Source: JAKPAM01 sp047605425
GTDB lineage: Bacteria > Pseudomonadota > Gammaproteobacteria > Burkholderiales > Burkholderiaceae_E
Assembly: GCA_047605425.1 (NCBI GenBank)
Contig: JASGFT010000004.1
Location: forward strand, 1-55,724
Direction of reading: 5' to 3'
Length of the DNA: 55,724 nucleotides
Positions within the stretch are counted from its first letter, which is position 1. Each line of letters opens with the position of its first letter. The notes beneath the pieces are model-generated. The model saw only the letters and a program-made list of their open reading frames with translations, did no database searches and had not been told where the DNA came from. A program made the position numbers and the translations under genes. Shown in pieces: positions 7,765-17,803 of this stretch.

Positions 7765-8733
7765 TCAGACAGCCCAGCGAATGCCATCGAACGCGATGGC
7801 GGGATTGGTGACGTCATGCCGGCGAGCGACGTCGGCGGAGCCTTCGCGCCGGATGCGATCGCCCGTGGGGCCGGCGGGCGGTGACTCGGTCGCCGTGTGG
7901 TTCAGCACCCGCGCCAGGATCCGCGCTTCGAGGTGGGCGAAGGCGGCCGAGCCCCGTTCGCGAGGCCGGGGCAGGTCGATCCGCTCGTCGAGCGTGATAC
8001 GACCGTCCTCGACGAGAATGACACGATCGGCCAGAACGACCGCTTCCTGGACGTCGTGGGTGACGAGCAAGGCCGTGAAGCCGCGCTGGCGCCATAAGCC
8101 TTCGATCAACTCGTGCATCTCGATGCGGGTCAGCGCGTCGAGCGCGCCCAGCGGCTCGTCCAGCAGCAACAGTCGCGGCTCGTGCACGAGCGCGCGGGCG
8201 AGGGCGACCCGCTGGCGCTGACCGCCGGACAACTGTGCCGGCCAGTCGGCGCCCCGGTCTCCGAGGCCCACCTGCGCCAGCACCTGTCGCGCGCGCGGCA
8301 ATGCGCGGTCCGGCAGGCCCAGCGCGACGTTGTCGAGCACGCTTCGCCAGGGTAGCAATCGGGCGTCCTGGAACATGATGCGGACGTCGCCGCGCAGGCC
8401 GTCCGTCGGCTTGGCATCGAGCCCCACCTGGCCATCGCTGCCGCTTTCCAGCCCCGCGACCAATCGAAGCAGCGTGCTCTTGCCGCAGCCGCTGCGGCCG
8501 ACGATCGCGACGAACTTCCCGGGGGGAATGTGCAGGTCGATGTGGTCGAGCACCTGCCGGGCGCCATACCGTTTCGATAGCTGCCGCAGCCGGACGTCGA
8601 GACCGTCGGTCGGCGTGGAGAGCGCCTCGGCTTCGATCGGCGCCGTGCGCGGCGATGACGCTATTTCGGCGTGGATCAATGGAGGCTGGGCCTGGTGCGA
8701 CCACAGCGTGTCGAAGATCGATTCCCAGATCAT
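7765..8733 (-). CDS. ssuB: Sulfonate ABC transporter ATP-binding protein
   Basis: The 322-residue product is an ABC ATPase with Walker A GRSGCGKST, Q-loop MFQDARLLPW, signature LSGGQRQRVALARAL, Walker B LLLLDEPLGALD and H-loop LLVTHDVQEA. The MFQDARLLPW track is typical of the nitrate/sulfonate/taurine subgroup. A roughly 45-residue N-terminal extension and a C-terminal tail lie outside the core. It lies 10 bp after ssuC in the same operon. Confidence 0.92.
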   Translation of the reverse strand: MIWESIFDTLWSHQAQPPLIHAEIASSPRTAPIEAEALSTPTDGLDVRLRQLSKRYGARQVLDHIDLHIPPGKFVAIVGRSGCGKSTLLRLVAGLESGSDGQVGLDAKPTDGLRGDVRIMFQDARLLPWRSVLDNVALGLPDRALPRARQVLAQVGLGDRGADWPAQLSGGQRQRVALARALVHEPRLLLLDEPLGALDALTRIEMHELIEGLWRQRGFTALLVTHDVQEAVVLADRVILVEDGRITLDERIDLPRPRERGSAAFAHLEARILARVLNHTATESPPAGPTGDRIRREGSADVARRHDVTNPAIAFDGIRWAV

Positions 8734-8743
8734 GTCATTCGTC

Positions 8744-9691
8744 CTAGGCGCGATAAGCGGGGTGCCAGCGCAGGAACACGCGTTCCAGAAGCCGGGCCAG
8801 CACGTCGGCGATCTTGCCGAGCAACGCGTAGAGCAGGATGCCGACCAGCACGACGTCGGTCTGCAGGAACTCGCGGGCGTTCATCGTCATGTAGCCGATG
8901 CCGGCTTGCGCCGAGATGGTCTCGGCGACGATCAGCACGACCCACATCAGGCCGAGCGCGAAGCGCAGGCCGACGAGGATAGACGGCAGCGCGCCGGGCA
9001 GGATCACGTCCCGATAGAGCCGCCATCCCGACAGGCCATAAGCGCGCGCCATCTCGATCAGCGCCGGGTCGACGTTCTTGATCCCGTGGAACGTGTTCAG
9101 GTACATCGGGAAGAACACGGTGACCGCGATCAGGAAGAGCTTCGACGTCTCGTCGATGCCGAACCACAGAATCACGAGCGGGATCAGCGCCAGCGCCGGA
9201 ATGTTGCGGATCATCTGGATCGTCGAGTCGAGCAGCGTCTGCGCGAAGCGGAACGAGCCGGTCAGCAGGCCCAGCGCGAGCCCGAGCCCGCCGCCGATCG
9301 CCAGGCCGGCGATCGCGCGGCCGGCGCTGACATGGATGTGCGTCCATAACTCGCCGGACAGCGCCAGGTCGCGGGCGGTGGTCAGCGTCTCCAGCGGCGC
9401 CGGCAGGATGCGGGTCGACAGCAGGCCGAATGTCGACGCGAAGTGCCAGCCGACGATGAGCAGCGCCGGCAGCAGCCAGGGCAGCAGCAGCGAAGGCAGC
9501 GCCTTGAAGGCCTTGGCCGCCTGGCCGGCCCAGCGGCGCCACGTGTCGCCGCGCGTCAGCGGCGAGTCGATGAACACGCTCAGCGGCTCTTGCCAGACGA
9601 TGCTGTCGGCGACCGGCGGTTCGGCGAGCGCGGCGTCGGTGTTCGGCCGGGGCGGCGGCGTCGGGGGCGCGGGGACGGAACGATGAGCCAT
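8744..9691 (-). CDS. ssuC: Sulfonate ABC transporter permease
   Basis: The 315-residue product has a proline-rich N-terminal stretch, about six transmembrane segments starting near LLLPWLLPALLIVGW, and the binding-protein-dependent permease loop EMARAYGLSGWRLYRDVILP that docks onto the ATPase. This matches the SsuC/TauC family. It is located between ssuD and ssuB with short spacing. Confidence 0.92.
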   Translation of the reverse strand: MAHRSVPAPPTPPPRPNTDAALAEPPVADSIVWQEPLSVFIDSPLTRGDTWRRWAGQAAKAFKALPSLLLPWLLPALLIVGWHFASTFGLLSTRILPAPLETLTTARDLALSGELWTHIHVSAGRAIAGLAIGGGLGLALGLLTGSFRFAQTLLDSTIQMIRNIPALALIPLVILWFGIDETSKLFLIAVTVFFPMYLNTFHGIKNVDPALIEMARAYGLSGWRLYRDVILPGALPSILVGLRFALGLMWVVLIVAETISAQAGIGYMTMNAREFLQTDVVLVGILLYALLGKIADVLARLLERVFLRWHPAYRA

Positions 9692-9705
9692 GATCCGCTA
9701 CCCCC

Positions 9706-10905
9706 CTACGCCGCGACGCGCCCATTGGCGCCGCCGGGCAGATACAGATTACCCACCGCCTCGCCGCGCCGGGCCGGCGTCGTGGGCGTCGCGTCCGTCC
9801 GAGGCGCATCCGCGGACGCCGGGACCAACCGGTCGCGCACCAGCGGGAACACGCTCTCGGCGAAGCGATAGGCTTCCTCGAGATGCGGGTAACCGGACAG
9901 AATGAACGTGTCGATGCCGACGTCCTGGTATTCGCGCAGGCGCTCGGCGATCGTCCGCGGGCTGCCGACCAACGCCGTACCGGCGCCGCCGCGGACGAGC
10001 CCGACGCCCGCCCACAGGTTGGGGCTGACCTCGAGCGACGCGCGATCACGCGCGCCGCCGCCGCGATGCAGCGCGGCCATTCGTCGTTGCCCTTCGGAGT
10101 CCATGCCGGCGAACGACTTCTGCGCCCGCGCGATCGTCGCGTCGTCGAGCCGGCTGATCAGCTCGTCGGCCGCCGCCCACGCCTTGTCGTCGGTCTCGCG
10201 GACGATCACGTGCAGCCGGATGCCGAACGTGAGGTGCCGGCCGTGCGCGGCGGCGCGTTCGCGCACGTCGGCGATCTTCGCGGCCACCGCGTCGGGCGGC
10301 TCGCCCCAGCTCAGGTACTTGTCGACGTGTCGCGCGGCGAGCTCGTGTCCCGCCGCCGAGGAACCGCCGAAGTAGATCGGCGGGTAAGGGCGCTGCGACG
10401 GCGGGAAGAGCAGCCGCGCGTCTTCGACGCGAACATGCCGGCCGTCGAAGCTCAGCGGCGACGCGCCGTCATGGCTGCGGCCGACGATCTCGCGCCAGAC
10501 GCGGATGAACTCCTCGGAAGCCTGGTAGCGCTCGTCGTGCGCGAGGAACTGGCCGTCGCCGCGCAGCTCCGCTTCGCTGCCTCCGGTGACGAGGTTGACC
10601 AGCAATCGGCCGCTCGACAGGCGATCGAAGCTCGCGGCCATGCGCGCCGCGAGCGAGGGCGTCACGAGGCCCGGGCGCAGCGCCACCAGAAACTTCAGGC
10701 GGGTCGTGACCGGGATCAGCGATGCCGCGACGACCCACGGATCCTCGCAGGTGCGGCCGGTCGGCAGCAGCACGCCGTCGTAGCCGAGCGTGTCGGCGGC
10801 CGTGGCGATCTGCTTGAAATAACCGAGATCGGCCAGCCGCGCGCCTTCGTCAGTGCCGAGATAGCGGCCGTCGCCATGGGTGGGGATGAACCAGAAGATC
10901 TGCAT
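9706..10905 (-). CDS. ssuD: FMNH2-dependent alkanesulfonate monooxygenase
   Basis: The 399-residue product is a bacterial luciferase-like TIM barrel starting MQIFWFIPTHGDGRYLGTDE, a hallmark of SsuD. It also has LKFLVALRPGLVTPSLAARM and the catalytic-region LVNLVTGG. It desulfonates C1-C14 alkanesulfonates to aldehydes and sulfite with reduced flavin. I chose the internal ATG at 10905, preceded by GGAG, over an 18-residue longer frame. It heads the operon ssuD-ssuC-ssuB-TOBE-hydrolase; no ssuE is present in the operon. Confidence 0.92.
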   Translation of the reverse strand: MQIFWFIPTHGDGRYLGTDEGARLADLGYFKQIATAADTLGYDGVLLPTGRTCEDPWVVAASLIPVTTRLKFLVALRPGLVTPSLAARMAASFDRLSSGRLLVNLVTGGSEAELRGDGQFLAHDERYQASEEFIRVWREIVGRSHDGASPLSFDGRHVRVEDARLLFPPSQRPYPPIYFGGSSAAGHELAARHVDKYLSWGEPPDAVAAKIADVRERAAAHGRHLTFGIRLHVIVRETDDKAWAAADELISRLDDATIARAQKSFAGMDSEGQRRMAALHRGGGARDRASLEVSPNLWAGVGLVRGGAGTALVGSPRTIAERLREYQDVGIDTFILSGYPHLEEAYRFAESVFPLVRDRLVPASADAPRTDATPTTPARRGEAVGNLYLPGGANGRVAA

Positions 10906-11110
10906 GGGGTTGCTCCGTTTGCACGGATTCTGCGGGGCGCCCGGCCCCGTCCCAACCAAGAACTTCTGGAATCGATATCGACGGAGATGGATTGGGCGAC
11001 GCGTTCGTCGAGCGCGGGATTAGTCCGGTCGGTCGGTACAGTGGGCTGATTGACGCTTTCATGACCTGGGAATATCATAAGTATTACCGCGTTTTTTGGT
11101 GGCTACCACA

Positions 11111-11374
11111 ATGACTGTCACGATCAAGCTCGAAGCGTCGCTCGAGGAGCGTCTGCGGCAACGCGCGGCCGCGACGGGCCGCACCGCCAGTGACGTGGTT
11201 CGCGCCGCACTGCAAGCCTACTTGGCTCAACCCGAGGCGGACACGGCCCGCTCGGCTTACGCGCTGGGCGAGGATCTGTTCGGCCGGCACCACGGTCCGA
11301 CCAATCTGGCGCAACAGCGCAAGCACTATGTCGCTGACGCCTTCGCCCACCGTCACCCACGGCGCGGCGGCTGA
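11111..11374 (+). CDS. Ribbon-helix-helix antitoxin (CopG-like)
   Basis: The 87-residue product starts MTVTIKLEASLEERLRQRAA, followed by TGRTASDVVRAALQAYL, the beta strand plus two-helix pattern of ribbon-helix-helix DNA-binding antitoxins. The rest, including YALGEDLFGRHHG, is the variable toxin-binding tail. A PIN-domain toxin follows almost immediately, so this is a VapB-like pair. An upstream ATG at 11096 adds five residues. Confidence 0.8.
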   Translation: MTVTIKLEASLEERLRQRAAATGRTASDVVRAALQAYLAQPEADTARSAYALGEDLFGRHHGPTNLAQQRKHYVADAFAHRHPRRGG

Positions 11375-11375
11375 C

Positions 11376-11831
11376 GTGGTGCAGGAGCCCACGCGGCCCT
11401 GGGGCGCGCATGCCGGCATCGTGCTGGTGGACAGTGGGCCGCTGATTGCGCTTTTCAACGCGGCAGACCATTGGCACCAGCCGGTGCTCGGTTGGCTGCA
11501 GGCCAACCCCGTGGCCAGCCTGCTGACCACTTGGCCCGTCGCGACCGAGGTCTGCGCGCTGCTGGCGCGCCGTATCCACAACGATTGCGCGCTCGGTTTC
11601 CTGCGCTGGGCGCAGCGCGGCGGCATAGCGCTGGAACCAGCGACCGAAGGCTCGCTGACCGAGGTTTTGCGCTTGTCCGAGCGCTTTGCCGATCTGCCAT
11701 TCGATTTGGCCGATGCGTCCATCGCCGAGACGGCCGCACGACTGAAACTTCGGCACCTGCTGTCGATCGACGCCGATTTCGACGTCTACCGCGATCGAGC
11801 CGGTCGGCCGCTGATCAATCTGCTGCGCTGA
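11376..11831 (+). CDS. PIN-domain ribonuclease toxin (VapC-like)
   Basis: The product shows the PIN-fold acidic residues: IVLVDSGPLIALFNAADHWH at the start, TTWPVATEVCALLARR in the middle and LADASIAETAARLKLRHLLS with SIDADFDVYR at the end. The first Asp, central Glu and two C-terminal Asp residues build the metal site. The start is uncertain; GTG codons at 11376 or 11379 just after the antitoxin stop give about 150 residues. Together with the RHH gene it forms a type II toxin-antitoxin pair. It lies 143 bp before the CRISPR array. Confidence 0.78.
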   Translation: MVQEPTRPWGAHAGIVLVDSGPLIALFNAADHWHQPVLGWLQANPVASLLTTWPVATEVCALLARRIHNDCALGFLRWAQRGGIALEPATEGSLTEVLRLSERFADLPFDLADASIAETAARLKLRHLLSIDADFDVYRDRAGRPLINLLR

Positions 11832-11974
11832 ACCGGGTGATGGCCCGCCCGTGAGGGCGCCATGGCGGCCAGATGTTGGAGAACCCGTTTGCGGTCCTGC
11901 TCAGTCGGTTGGATTGACGATTCGGGTCGATTTCGGTGGTAGGTGAGTGCGGCCCTCGGTACCGTCCTGGTCTT

Positions 11975-14900
11975 GCTTCAATGGGGCCGAGGCTATTGGC
12001 CTCGGAAAACAGGTCTCAGGGTCTTCCGACGGGATGTCCTGCATCTCGCTTCAATGAGGCCGAGGCTATTGGCCTCGGAAAACAATATCACAACCCTCCG
12101 GCGCTGTCCGGCAGGTACGGGCTTCAATGAGGCCGAGGCTATTCGCCTCGGAAAACATCGCAATCAGCGCCACCCAGTACGGATGCAACGTGCTGCTTCA
12201 ATGAGGCCGAGGCTATTCGCCTCGGAAAACACCATGTCGGCGTCCAGGAACACCGCGCGGCCCTCGCTTCAATGAGGCCGAGGCTATTCGCCTCGGAAAA
12301 CGAAGTTAGTGCACAACGTCTGACACTTTCTGGGAAAGCTTCAATGAGGCCGAGGCTATTCGCCTCGGAAAACGGGCACAAGACTAAATGATAGTTCTGA
12401 AGGGATCCCAGCTTCAATGAGGCCGAGGCTATTCGCCTCGGAAAACTTCATATTCCTTTATCATTTGTATCGTTCTCTGAAAGCTTCAATGAGGCCGAGG
12501 CTATTCGCCTCGGAAAACATGACTTCACCCTCCCGAGGCGCGCCTGGCCAATCAGCTTCAATGAGGCCGAGGCTATTCGCCTCGGAAAACGACGAGGTGG
12601 CCGCGTACACCAGCGCGATCGAGGCGCTTCAATGAGGCCGAGGCTATTCGCCTCGGAAAACGCTGGGCGCGGCGCTGGCCGAGGCGCCGGCGACGCCGCT
12701 TCAATGAGGCCGAGGCTATTCGCCTCGGAAAACACTTTACGACGCATATCAGCGATGGCGAGAACCCCTGCTTCAATGAGGCCGAGGCTATTCGCCTCGG
12801 AAAACCACGACTACGCGACTGTTCATCGTGCTGCTCGACGAGCTTCAATGAGGCCGAGGCTATTCGCCTCGGAAAACTTGACAGAAGACCTTGCGCCCGA
12901 TCCTGTTGTGGGCGGCTTCAATGAGGCCGAGGCTATTCGCCTCGGAAAACGACTCCTGCACCTCCCGAGGTACTGCTCCGGGCGTGCGCTTCAATGAGGC
13001 CGAGGCTATTCGCCTCGGAAAACGCGGCTTGCCGTGTATGTCGAAGGCGTCAAAGTTGCTTCAATGAGGCCGAGGCTATTCGCCTCGGAAAACATGAACT
13101 CTCAAGTCAACACCACCAAAAAAGACACCGCTTCAATGAGGCCGAGGCTATTCGCCTCGGAAAACTTCCCATGAAAAGCATTAATAATAAAAGAATGAAT
13201 GTGCTTCAATGAGGCCGAGGCTATTCGCCTCGGAAAACCAGCGCATGCGGAATCGGCGTGCTGCACGACGACTCGCGCTTCAATGAGGCCGAGGCTATTC
13301 GCCTCGGAAAACATGTGCGGTTCACGCCGGTGCCCACCGCCTCACCGTGGCTTCAATGAGGCCGAGGCTATTCGCCTCGGAAAACGGCACCACGGGGTCG
13401 GGCGTGTCCCCCGCGATGCCGCTTCAATGAGGCCGAGGCTATTCGCCTCGGAAAACGATGCGTTCCGCCAGCAACGTAAGGCGATCGTCAAGCTTCAATG
13501 AGGCCGAGGCTATTCGCCTCGGAAAACGACATCATGGCTGCGAAAAGTGGTTCCGTTGTTCCTTCGCTTCAATGAGGCCGAGGCTATTCGCCTCGGAAAA
13601 CATCGAACCCGTGCGTCGGCATCAAGCGGCTCGCGCAGCTTCAATGAGGCCGAGGCTATTCGCCTCGGAAAACGCTCGCGATGGCCTCATAGATGTTGTC
13701 GCCGAATCCGCTTCAATGAGGCCGAGGCTATTCGCCTCGGAAAACGATGCCGGGCGTCAAAGGCACGGCTTGGGGCCTGTTGCTTCAATGAGGCCGAGGC
13801 TATTCGCCTCGGAAAACCACCGTCGAGGCCGACGACTGGGAGATGGTGCAGGCGCTTCAATGAGGCCGAGGCTATTCGCCTCGGAAAACTAATGTTTGTG
13901 TTATCAATCAGCTGTTGCAATTTTGGCTTCAATGAGGCCGAGGCTATTCGCCTCGGAAAACTGCGCCGCCTACGGGCTGAACAGCGTCGAGCAAGTGCTT
14001 CAATGAGGCCGAGGCTATTCGCCTCGGAAAACGAAACGGGACTGCCCCGAAGGCGTAACCCAAGGCTTCGCTTCAATGAGGCCGAGGCTATTCGCCTCGG
14101 AAAACGCCCCACGACAGACCCGTGACGGCCGCGCTGACGTTGCTTCAATGAGGCCGAGGCTATTCGCCTCGGAAAACTCAACATCGTTCCAACCTTATTC
14201 AGCTTCACAAATTCGCTTCAATGAGGCCGAGGCTATTCGCCTCGGAAAACGGATTGGTAAACGCGCCATTTTTCCAACTGCCAATCGCTTCAATGAGGCC
14301 GAGGCTATTCGCCTCGGAAAACGCAGGATCATATTATTATGATTTCACCACATTTCAAGCTTCAATGAGGCCGAGGCTATTCGCCTCGGAAAACGTATTA
14401 CCTGCTTGCCGATGTCATTGGCGCGGTCATTGCTTCAATGAGGCCGAGGCTATTCGCCTCGGAAAACGGGCCAAATTATTAGAAATGGTAAAGAAGGCCC
14501 TAACGCTTCAATGAGGCCGAGGCTATTCGCCTCGGAAAACCGGAGAGATGCGTGATCAAAGAATTAAGATTTATTGCTTCAATGAGGCCGAGGCTATTCG
14601 CCTCGGAAAACCGCCAAACGGCCGCAAAAACCGCTAAGCGGCGAGCTGCTTCAATGAGGCCGAGGCTATTCGCCTCGGAAAACTTCATTCGAGCGTTCAG
14701 ACGATCACTTAGTCCGCTCGCTTCAATGAGGCCGAGGCTATTCGCCTCGGAAAACCCTGATCACACTGCGATCCCCAACAGCAGCCACTCGCGGCTTCAA
14801 TGAGGCCGAGGCTATTCGCCTCGGAAAACAAGATGGTACCGCGCCTGATTTTGCGAGTGCAGCGGGCTTCAATGAGGCCGAGGCTATTCGCCTCGGAAAA

Positions 14901-15478
14901 CTACGCACCTCGGGAACGTCACGCTGGCGCGGTCGAGCTTCAATGAGGCCGAGGCTATTCGCCTCGGAAAACCCATCGTCGCGGTTGCATCAATGAACGC
15001 TTCGGCCGTGCTTCAATGAGGCCGAGGCTATTCGCCTCGGAAAACGGAGTAGACGATACCCTTCTCCTTGCAGGCGACGCGCTTCAATGAGGCCGAGGCT
15101 ATTCGCCTCGGAAAACAAGGATGGTTACGAGCTGTACCACTCGAAGAGCTTGGCTTCAATGAGGCCGAGGCTATTCGCCTCGGAAAACCTTACCGACGAC
15201 CTTTTGCGCCAGGATAGCCGCAGCGCTTCAATGAGGCCGAGGCTATTCGCCTCGGAAAACGGGTCGATACCCGGCGTCACGCCGATACCATCGCGTGGCT
15301 TCAATGAGGCCGAGGCTATTCGCCTCGGAAAACTTCAAATATCTAGCGAGAAACGACAATGTCGCGCGCGCTTCAATGAGGCCGAGGCTATTCGCCTCGG
15401 AAAACCGGCATCTGCCCGAGTGACCAACGCGGCGTCCCGATGGCTTCAATGAGGCCGAGGCTATTCGCCTCGGAAAAC
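11975..15478 (-). CRISPR. CRISPR array, 49 repeats and 48 spacers
   Basis: Forty-nine copies of a 36 bp repeat run from 11975 to 15478 with 48 spacers of 34-38 bp. On the plus strand the unit begins GCTTCAATGAGGCCGAGGC and ends GCCTCGGAAAAC; CCGAGGC and GCCTCGG form a perfect 7 bp stem. The two leftmost repeats are altered (position 24 C to G in both, position 10 A to G in the first), which marks the leader-distal end. The array is therefore transcribed leftwards from the leader beside cas2, giving repeats that end ATTGAAGC, the expected 8-nt 5' tag of mature crRNA. No other array is present, so it may serve both the type I-G and type III modules. Confidence 0.98.
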
Positions 15479-15700
15479 GCGATCGATTGCGTCCCAGTAC
15501 TGGTGCGGGTTTCGGCACGTCTGTGCGAGTGCTCCAGCACTCAGCAGGTGCGCCACGACGAGCGCCACCGGTTCTGACGACATGGTATCAAAAATTCTTA
15601 TTACTATCAAAGATTTATATCTCGCGAGCGCCTCAGGCGCGAAGCGCTGTCAATGCACCGCTCGCAGGGCAACCGGCAATGTTGCCGATTTGGATCGATT
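15479..15700 (-). promoter_or_regulatory. CRISPR leader
   Basis: Between the newest repeat and the cas2 stop lies a 222 bp non-coding segment. It includes an AT-rich tract (about 15583-15625) unlike the GC-rich surroundings, which probably holds the array promoter reading leftwards. A perfect 7-2-7 inverted repeat, GAGTGCTCCAGCACTC, lies at 15527-15542, about 50 bp from the first repeat, where integration-related sites are often found. The intact repeats next to this end support it as the acquisition end. Confidence 0.75.
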
Positions 15701-15994
15701 CTATACGATGACAGGTACGCGCTCGATCGGATCGAATCGACGCTTTCCAAGGCTTCGCACCCGGGGTTCGACGCCTTCCGCGGGACCCACATCGACGATC
15801 ATCGCATGATCCTCGGCGCCGTTCAGAGCGGCATCGAGTCGCTGAACCAACTCGATCTGCCGGCTTCGAGTAAGGCGGCATTGGAATACGGAAAGCTGCA
15901 GCCACTCGCCATAGCCGTGCATAAGCTTGAACACGACACGCCATCGTTTCGGGTCGGCGATATCGTAGGTAACGATGTACAGGTGCTCGCTCAT
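15701..15994 (-). CDS. cas2: CRISPR-associated endonuclease Cas2
   Basis: The 97-residue product begins HLYIVTYDIADPKRWRVVFK, with the catalytic-position Asp after the first strand, and continues GYGEWLQLSVFQCRLTRSRQ, the ferredoxin-fold pattern of Cas2. It forms the integrase complex with Cas1. It lies 33 bp after the cas4-cas1 fusion and directly before the leader. Confidence 0.96.
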   Translation of the reverse strand: MSEHLYIVTYDIADPKRWRVVFKLMHGYGEWLQLSVFQCRLTRSRQIELVQRLDAALNGAEDHAMIVDVGPAEGVEPRVRSLGKRRFDPIERVPVIV

Positions 15995-16027
15995 CGCATT
16001 TGGTAGAAGAGCATATTCGGAGCCTTG

Positions 16028-17803
16028 TCAGCGTGTCGTAAAGTTCGGGTAGCTATCGATCTCGCCCAGCAAATGGCGCCCCAGCAGACGGCACTGGATC
16101 TCGATGATCTGGCGATATTGGGCTGAATAACCAAAGATGGGGTGCGTGATCTCCTGACTCATTCGACGCTCGAAGCAGGCGATGAACGCGCGCCGCCCTT
16201 TTTCATTCAGGTTGACCGCTCCGCCGGCCTTGACGAAATCCGCTACGCTGATCTCCCCGTTGTTGATCGCCATCAGTACTACCGAGTCGGCAATCAGTGG
16301 CCGAAACGGTTCCATCACGTCCAACGCCAGTGCTGGCCGCCCGTAGCGCGATTGGTGGTAGAAGCCGCGCAACGCATCGAAGCCAACCGAGGTGAGCGTG
16401 ACCGCCACGCTGCGCGTCAGAAGCGAATACGCATAAGAGAGAAGCGCGTTGACAGGATCGGTCGGCGGTCGGCGGTTGCGACGCTCGAAATCGAAAGTCC
16501 GGCTCAGCGCTGCATCCTCGGAGTCGCCTTCGGGCTGTGACAGCATCGCACTGAAGTGCCGGAAGTAGCGCGCGGCCGCGTTGCCCTCGAAGCCCAGTAG
16601 CTGCGACAGGTCGCGAGCGCGTCCTGCCGCATCGATGTCGTGACGAAACTCCGCCAACAGCGTATCGGGCATCTCGCCGCGCTTCCAGTTCCGTCGCAAT
16701 AGCGTTCGCTGGTTTCTGATCTTGGCCGTGACCAGATCCCGGGCCAAGCTCAGGCAATGCGCGGCATCGAAGCTGGCGCGATATTGAGCGGTGCGCAACT
16801 CCACGTTCTTGTGGCCGAGGCCCACCGTGTGTCCGAGGAACCATCCTCCGTGGGACAGCCAGGTCACTGGTACTTCGCGGGCCATCAGTTCGTGCAGGGC
16901 GGGCCCGGTAAGGTAAACGCCGCCTTGAAGCACGAGTTGCGACACGTCCATCAAGCGCGCGCTGGCCGTCTTCTGGTCGTCGATCGAGACCTCGAGAACT
17001 TCGCCGCTCTTGGACACCTTGGTGCCGCGGGCCTGGACGTACATCGGCAAGGCCGGCGCCTGCCCCACGGCCAGCGGCCTGGGGGGCGTCTGGTGCGTTT
17101 TGAGGTAATGGACTTCGTCGGGCAGGCAGATGCTGACTAGAGAACAGCGTGGGCACTTGGGACTGTTCTCGAGCGGTTCCGGCAACCGGCCTCCAACCGC
17201 GACGAGACGCAGGCCGGCGACGGCGGCTCGCGTCGCGGCGCGCAGGTCGTCGTCGAACTGCACCCTCACTCGTTCGCGCGACGCGACGAAGTACAGAACG
17301 CCCTCGGTCACCTCATAGCCATGCTCCTCGAGCAGAAGTCCCTGGACGCACAGTTGGATTCGCTCGGGTTCGTAAGCGCCATTCGCCACATGCGGCCGCT
17401 TGCCGCGCTTGTAGTCGACCGGTACGGCGCGGTGGCCGTCGAACTCCGCGAGGTCGAGCTTTGCGACCAGACCCAGCCTTTCGGATGACAGTTCCAGAGA
17501 GCGGACGTGGATGCGATCGGCTTCCTCGCCAGCCTCGTTCGCAGCCCGCGACGCATCGGGTTTCGGGGGCTGTCCCTTTGCTTTGTCGACCCGCCGATGG
17601 GCGCCGCGACCTTCGATCGTGTCCGCCGAATCGGCCCATTCGCCCTGTACCCATTCGAGGTAAGCGAGGCGAGGGCAGTAGGCATACTCGTTGACCATGC
17701 GTGCGGGCAAGAGCGGCACGCCGGCGGGCAATGGTGGAGCGTCGAGCGGGAGGCCGGGTTGGACTGGCGTGCTGGAATCGTCGGCAAGGCTTGCGTGGAT
17801 CAT
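16028..17803 (-). CDS. cas4-cas1: Cas4-Cas1 fusion, spacer acquisition
   Basis: The 591-residue product joins a Cas4 nuclease (about residues 30-235) to Cas1 (about 255-591). Cas4 features are the first Cys in EYAYCPRLAYLEW (C43), the RecB-type LVAKLDLAEFDG and VPVDYKRGK (D117, D130, K132), and the cluster KCPRCSLVSIC (C217, C220, C226). Cas1 features are GFEGNAAARYF (E406), LRGFYHQSRYGRP (H483) and ALDVMEPFRPL (D495, E498). All key residues are present. Cas4-Cas1 fusions are characteristic of subtype I-G (formerly I-U), where Cas4 selects PAM-containing prespacers. It forms a short operon with cas2, separate from the effector operon. Confidence 0.95.
   Translation of the reverse strand: MIHASLADDSSTPVQPGLPLDAPPLPAGVPLLPARMVNEYAYCPRLAYLEWVQGEWADSADTIEGRGAHRRVDKAKGQPPKPDASRAANEAGEEADRIHVRSLELSSERLGLVAKLDLAEFDGHRAVPVDYKRGKRPHVANGAYEPERIQLCVQGLLLEEHGYEVTEGVLYFVASRERVRVQFDDDLRAATRAAVAGLRLVAVGGRLPEPLENSPKCPRCSLVSICLPDEVHYLKTHQTPPRPLAVGQAPALPMYVQARGTKVSKSGEVLEVSIDDQKTASARLMDVSQLVLQGGVYLTGPALHELMAREVPVTWLSHGGWFLGHTVGLGHKNVELRTAQYRASFDAAHCLSLARDLVTAKIRNQRTLLRRNWKRGEMPDTLLAEFRHDIDAAGRARDLSQLLGFEGNAAARYFRHFSAMLSQPEGDSEDAALSRTFDFERRNRRPPTDPVNALLSYAYSLLTRSVAVTLTSVGFDALRGFYHQSRYGRPALALDVMEPFRPLIADSVVLMAINNGEISVADFVKAGGAVNLNEKGRRAFIACFERRMSQEITHPIFGYSAQYRQIIEIQCRLLGRHLLGEIDSYPNFTTR

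Noticed and set aside
11936..15518. Chains of open frames with repeats such as MRPRLFASEN or FNEAEAIRLGK
   Set aside because: These are translations of the CRISPR repeat in different frames, interrupted by spacers; not genes.
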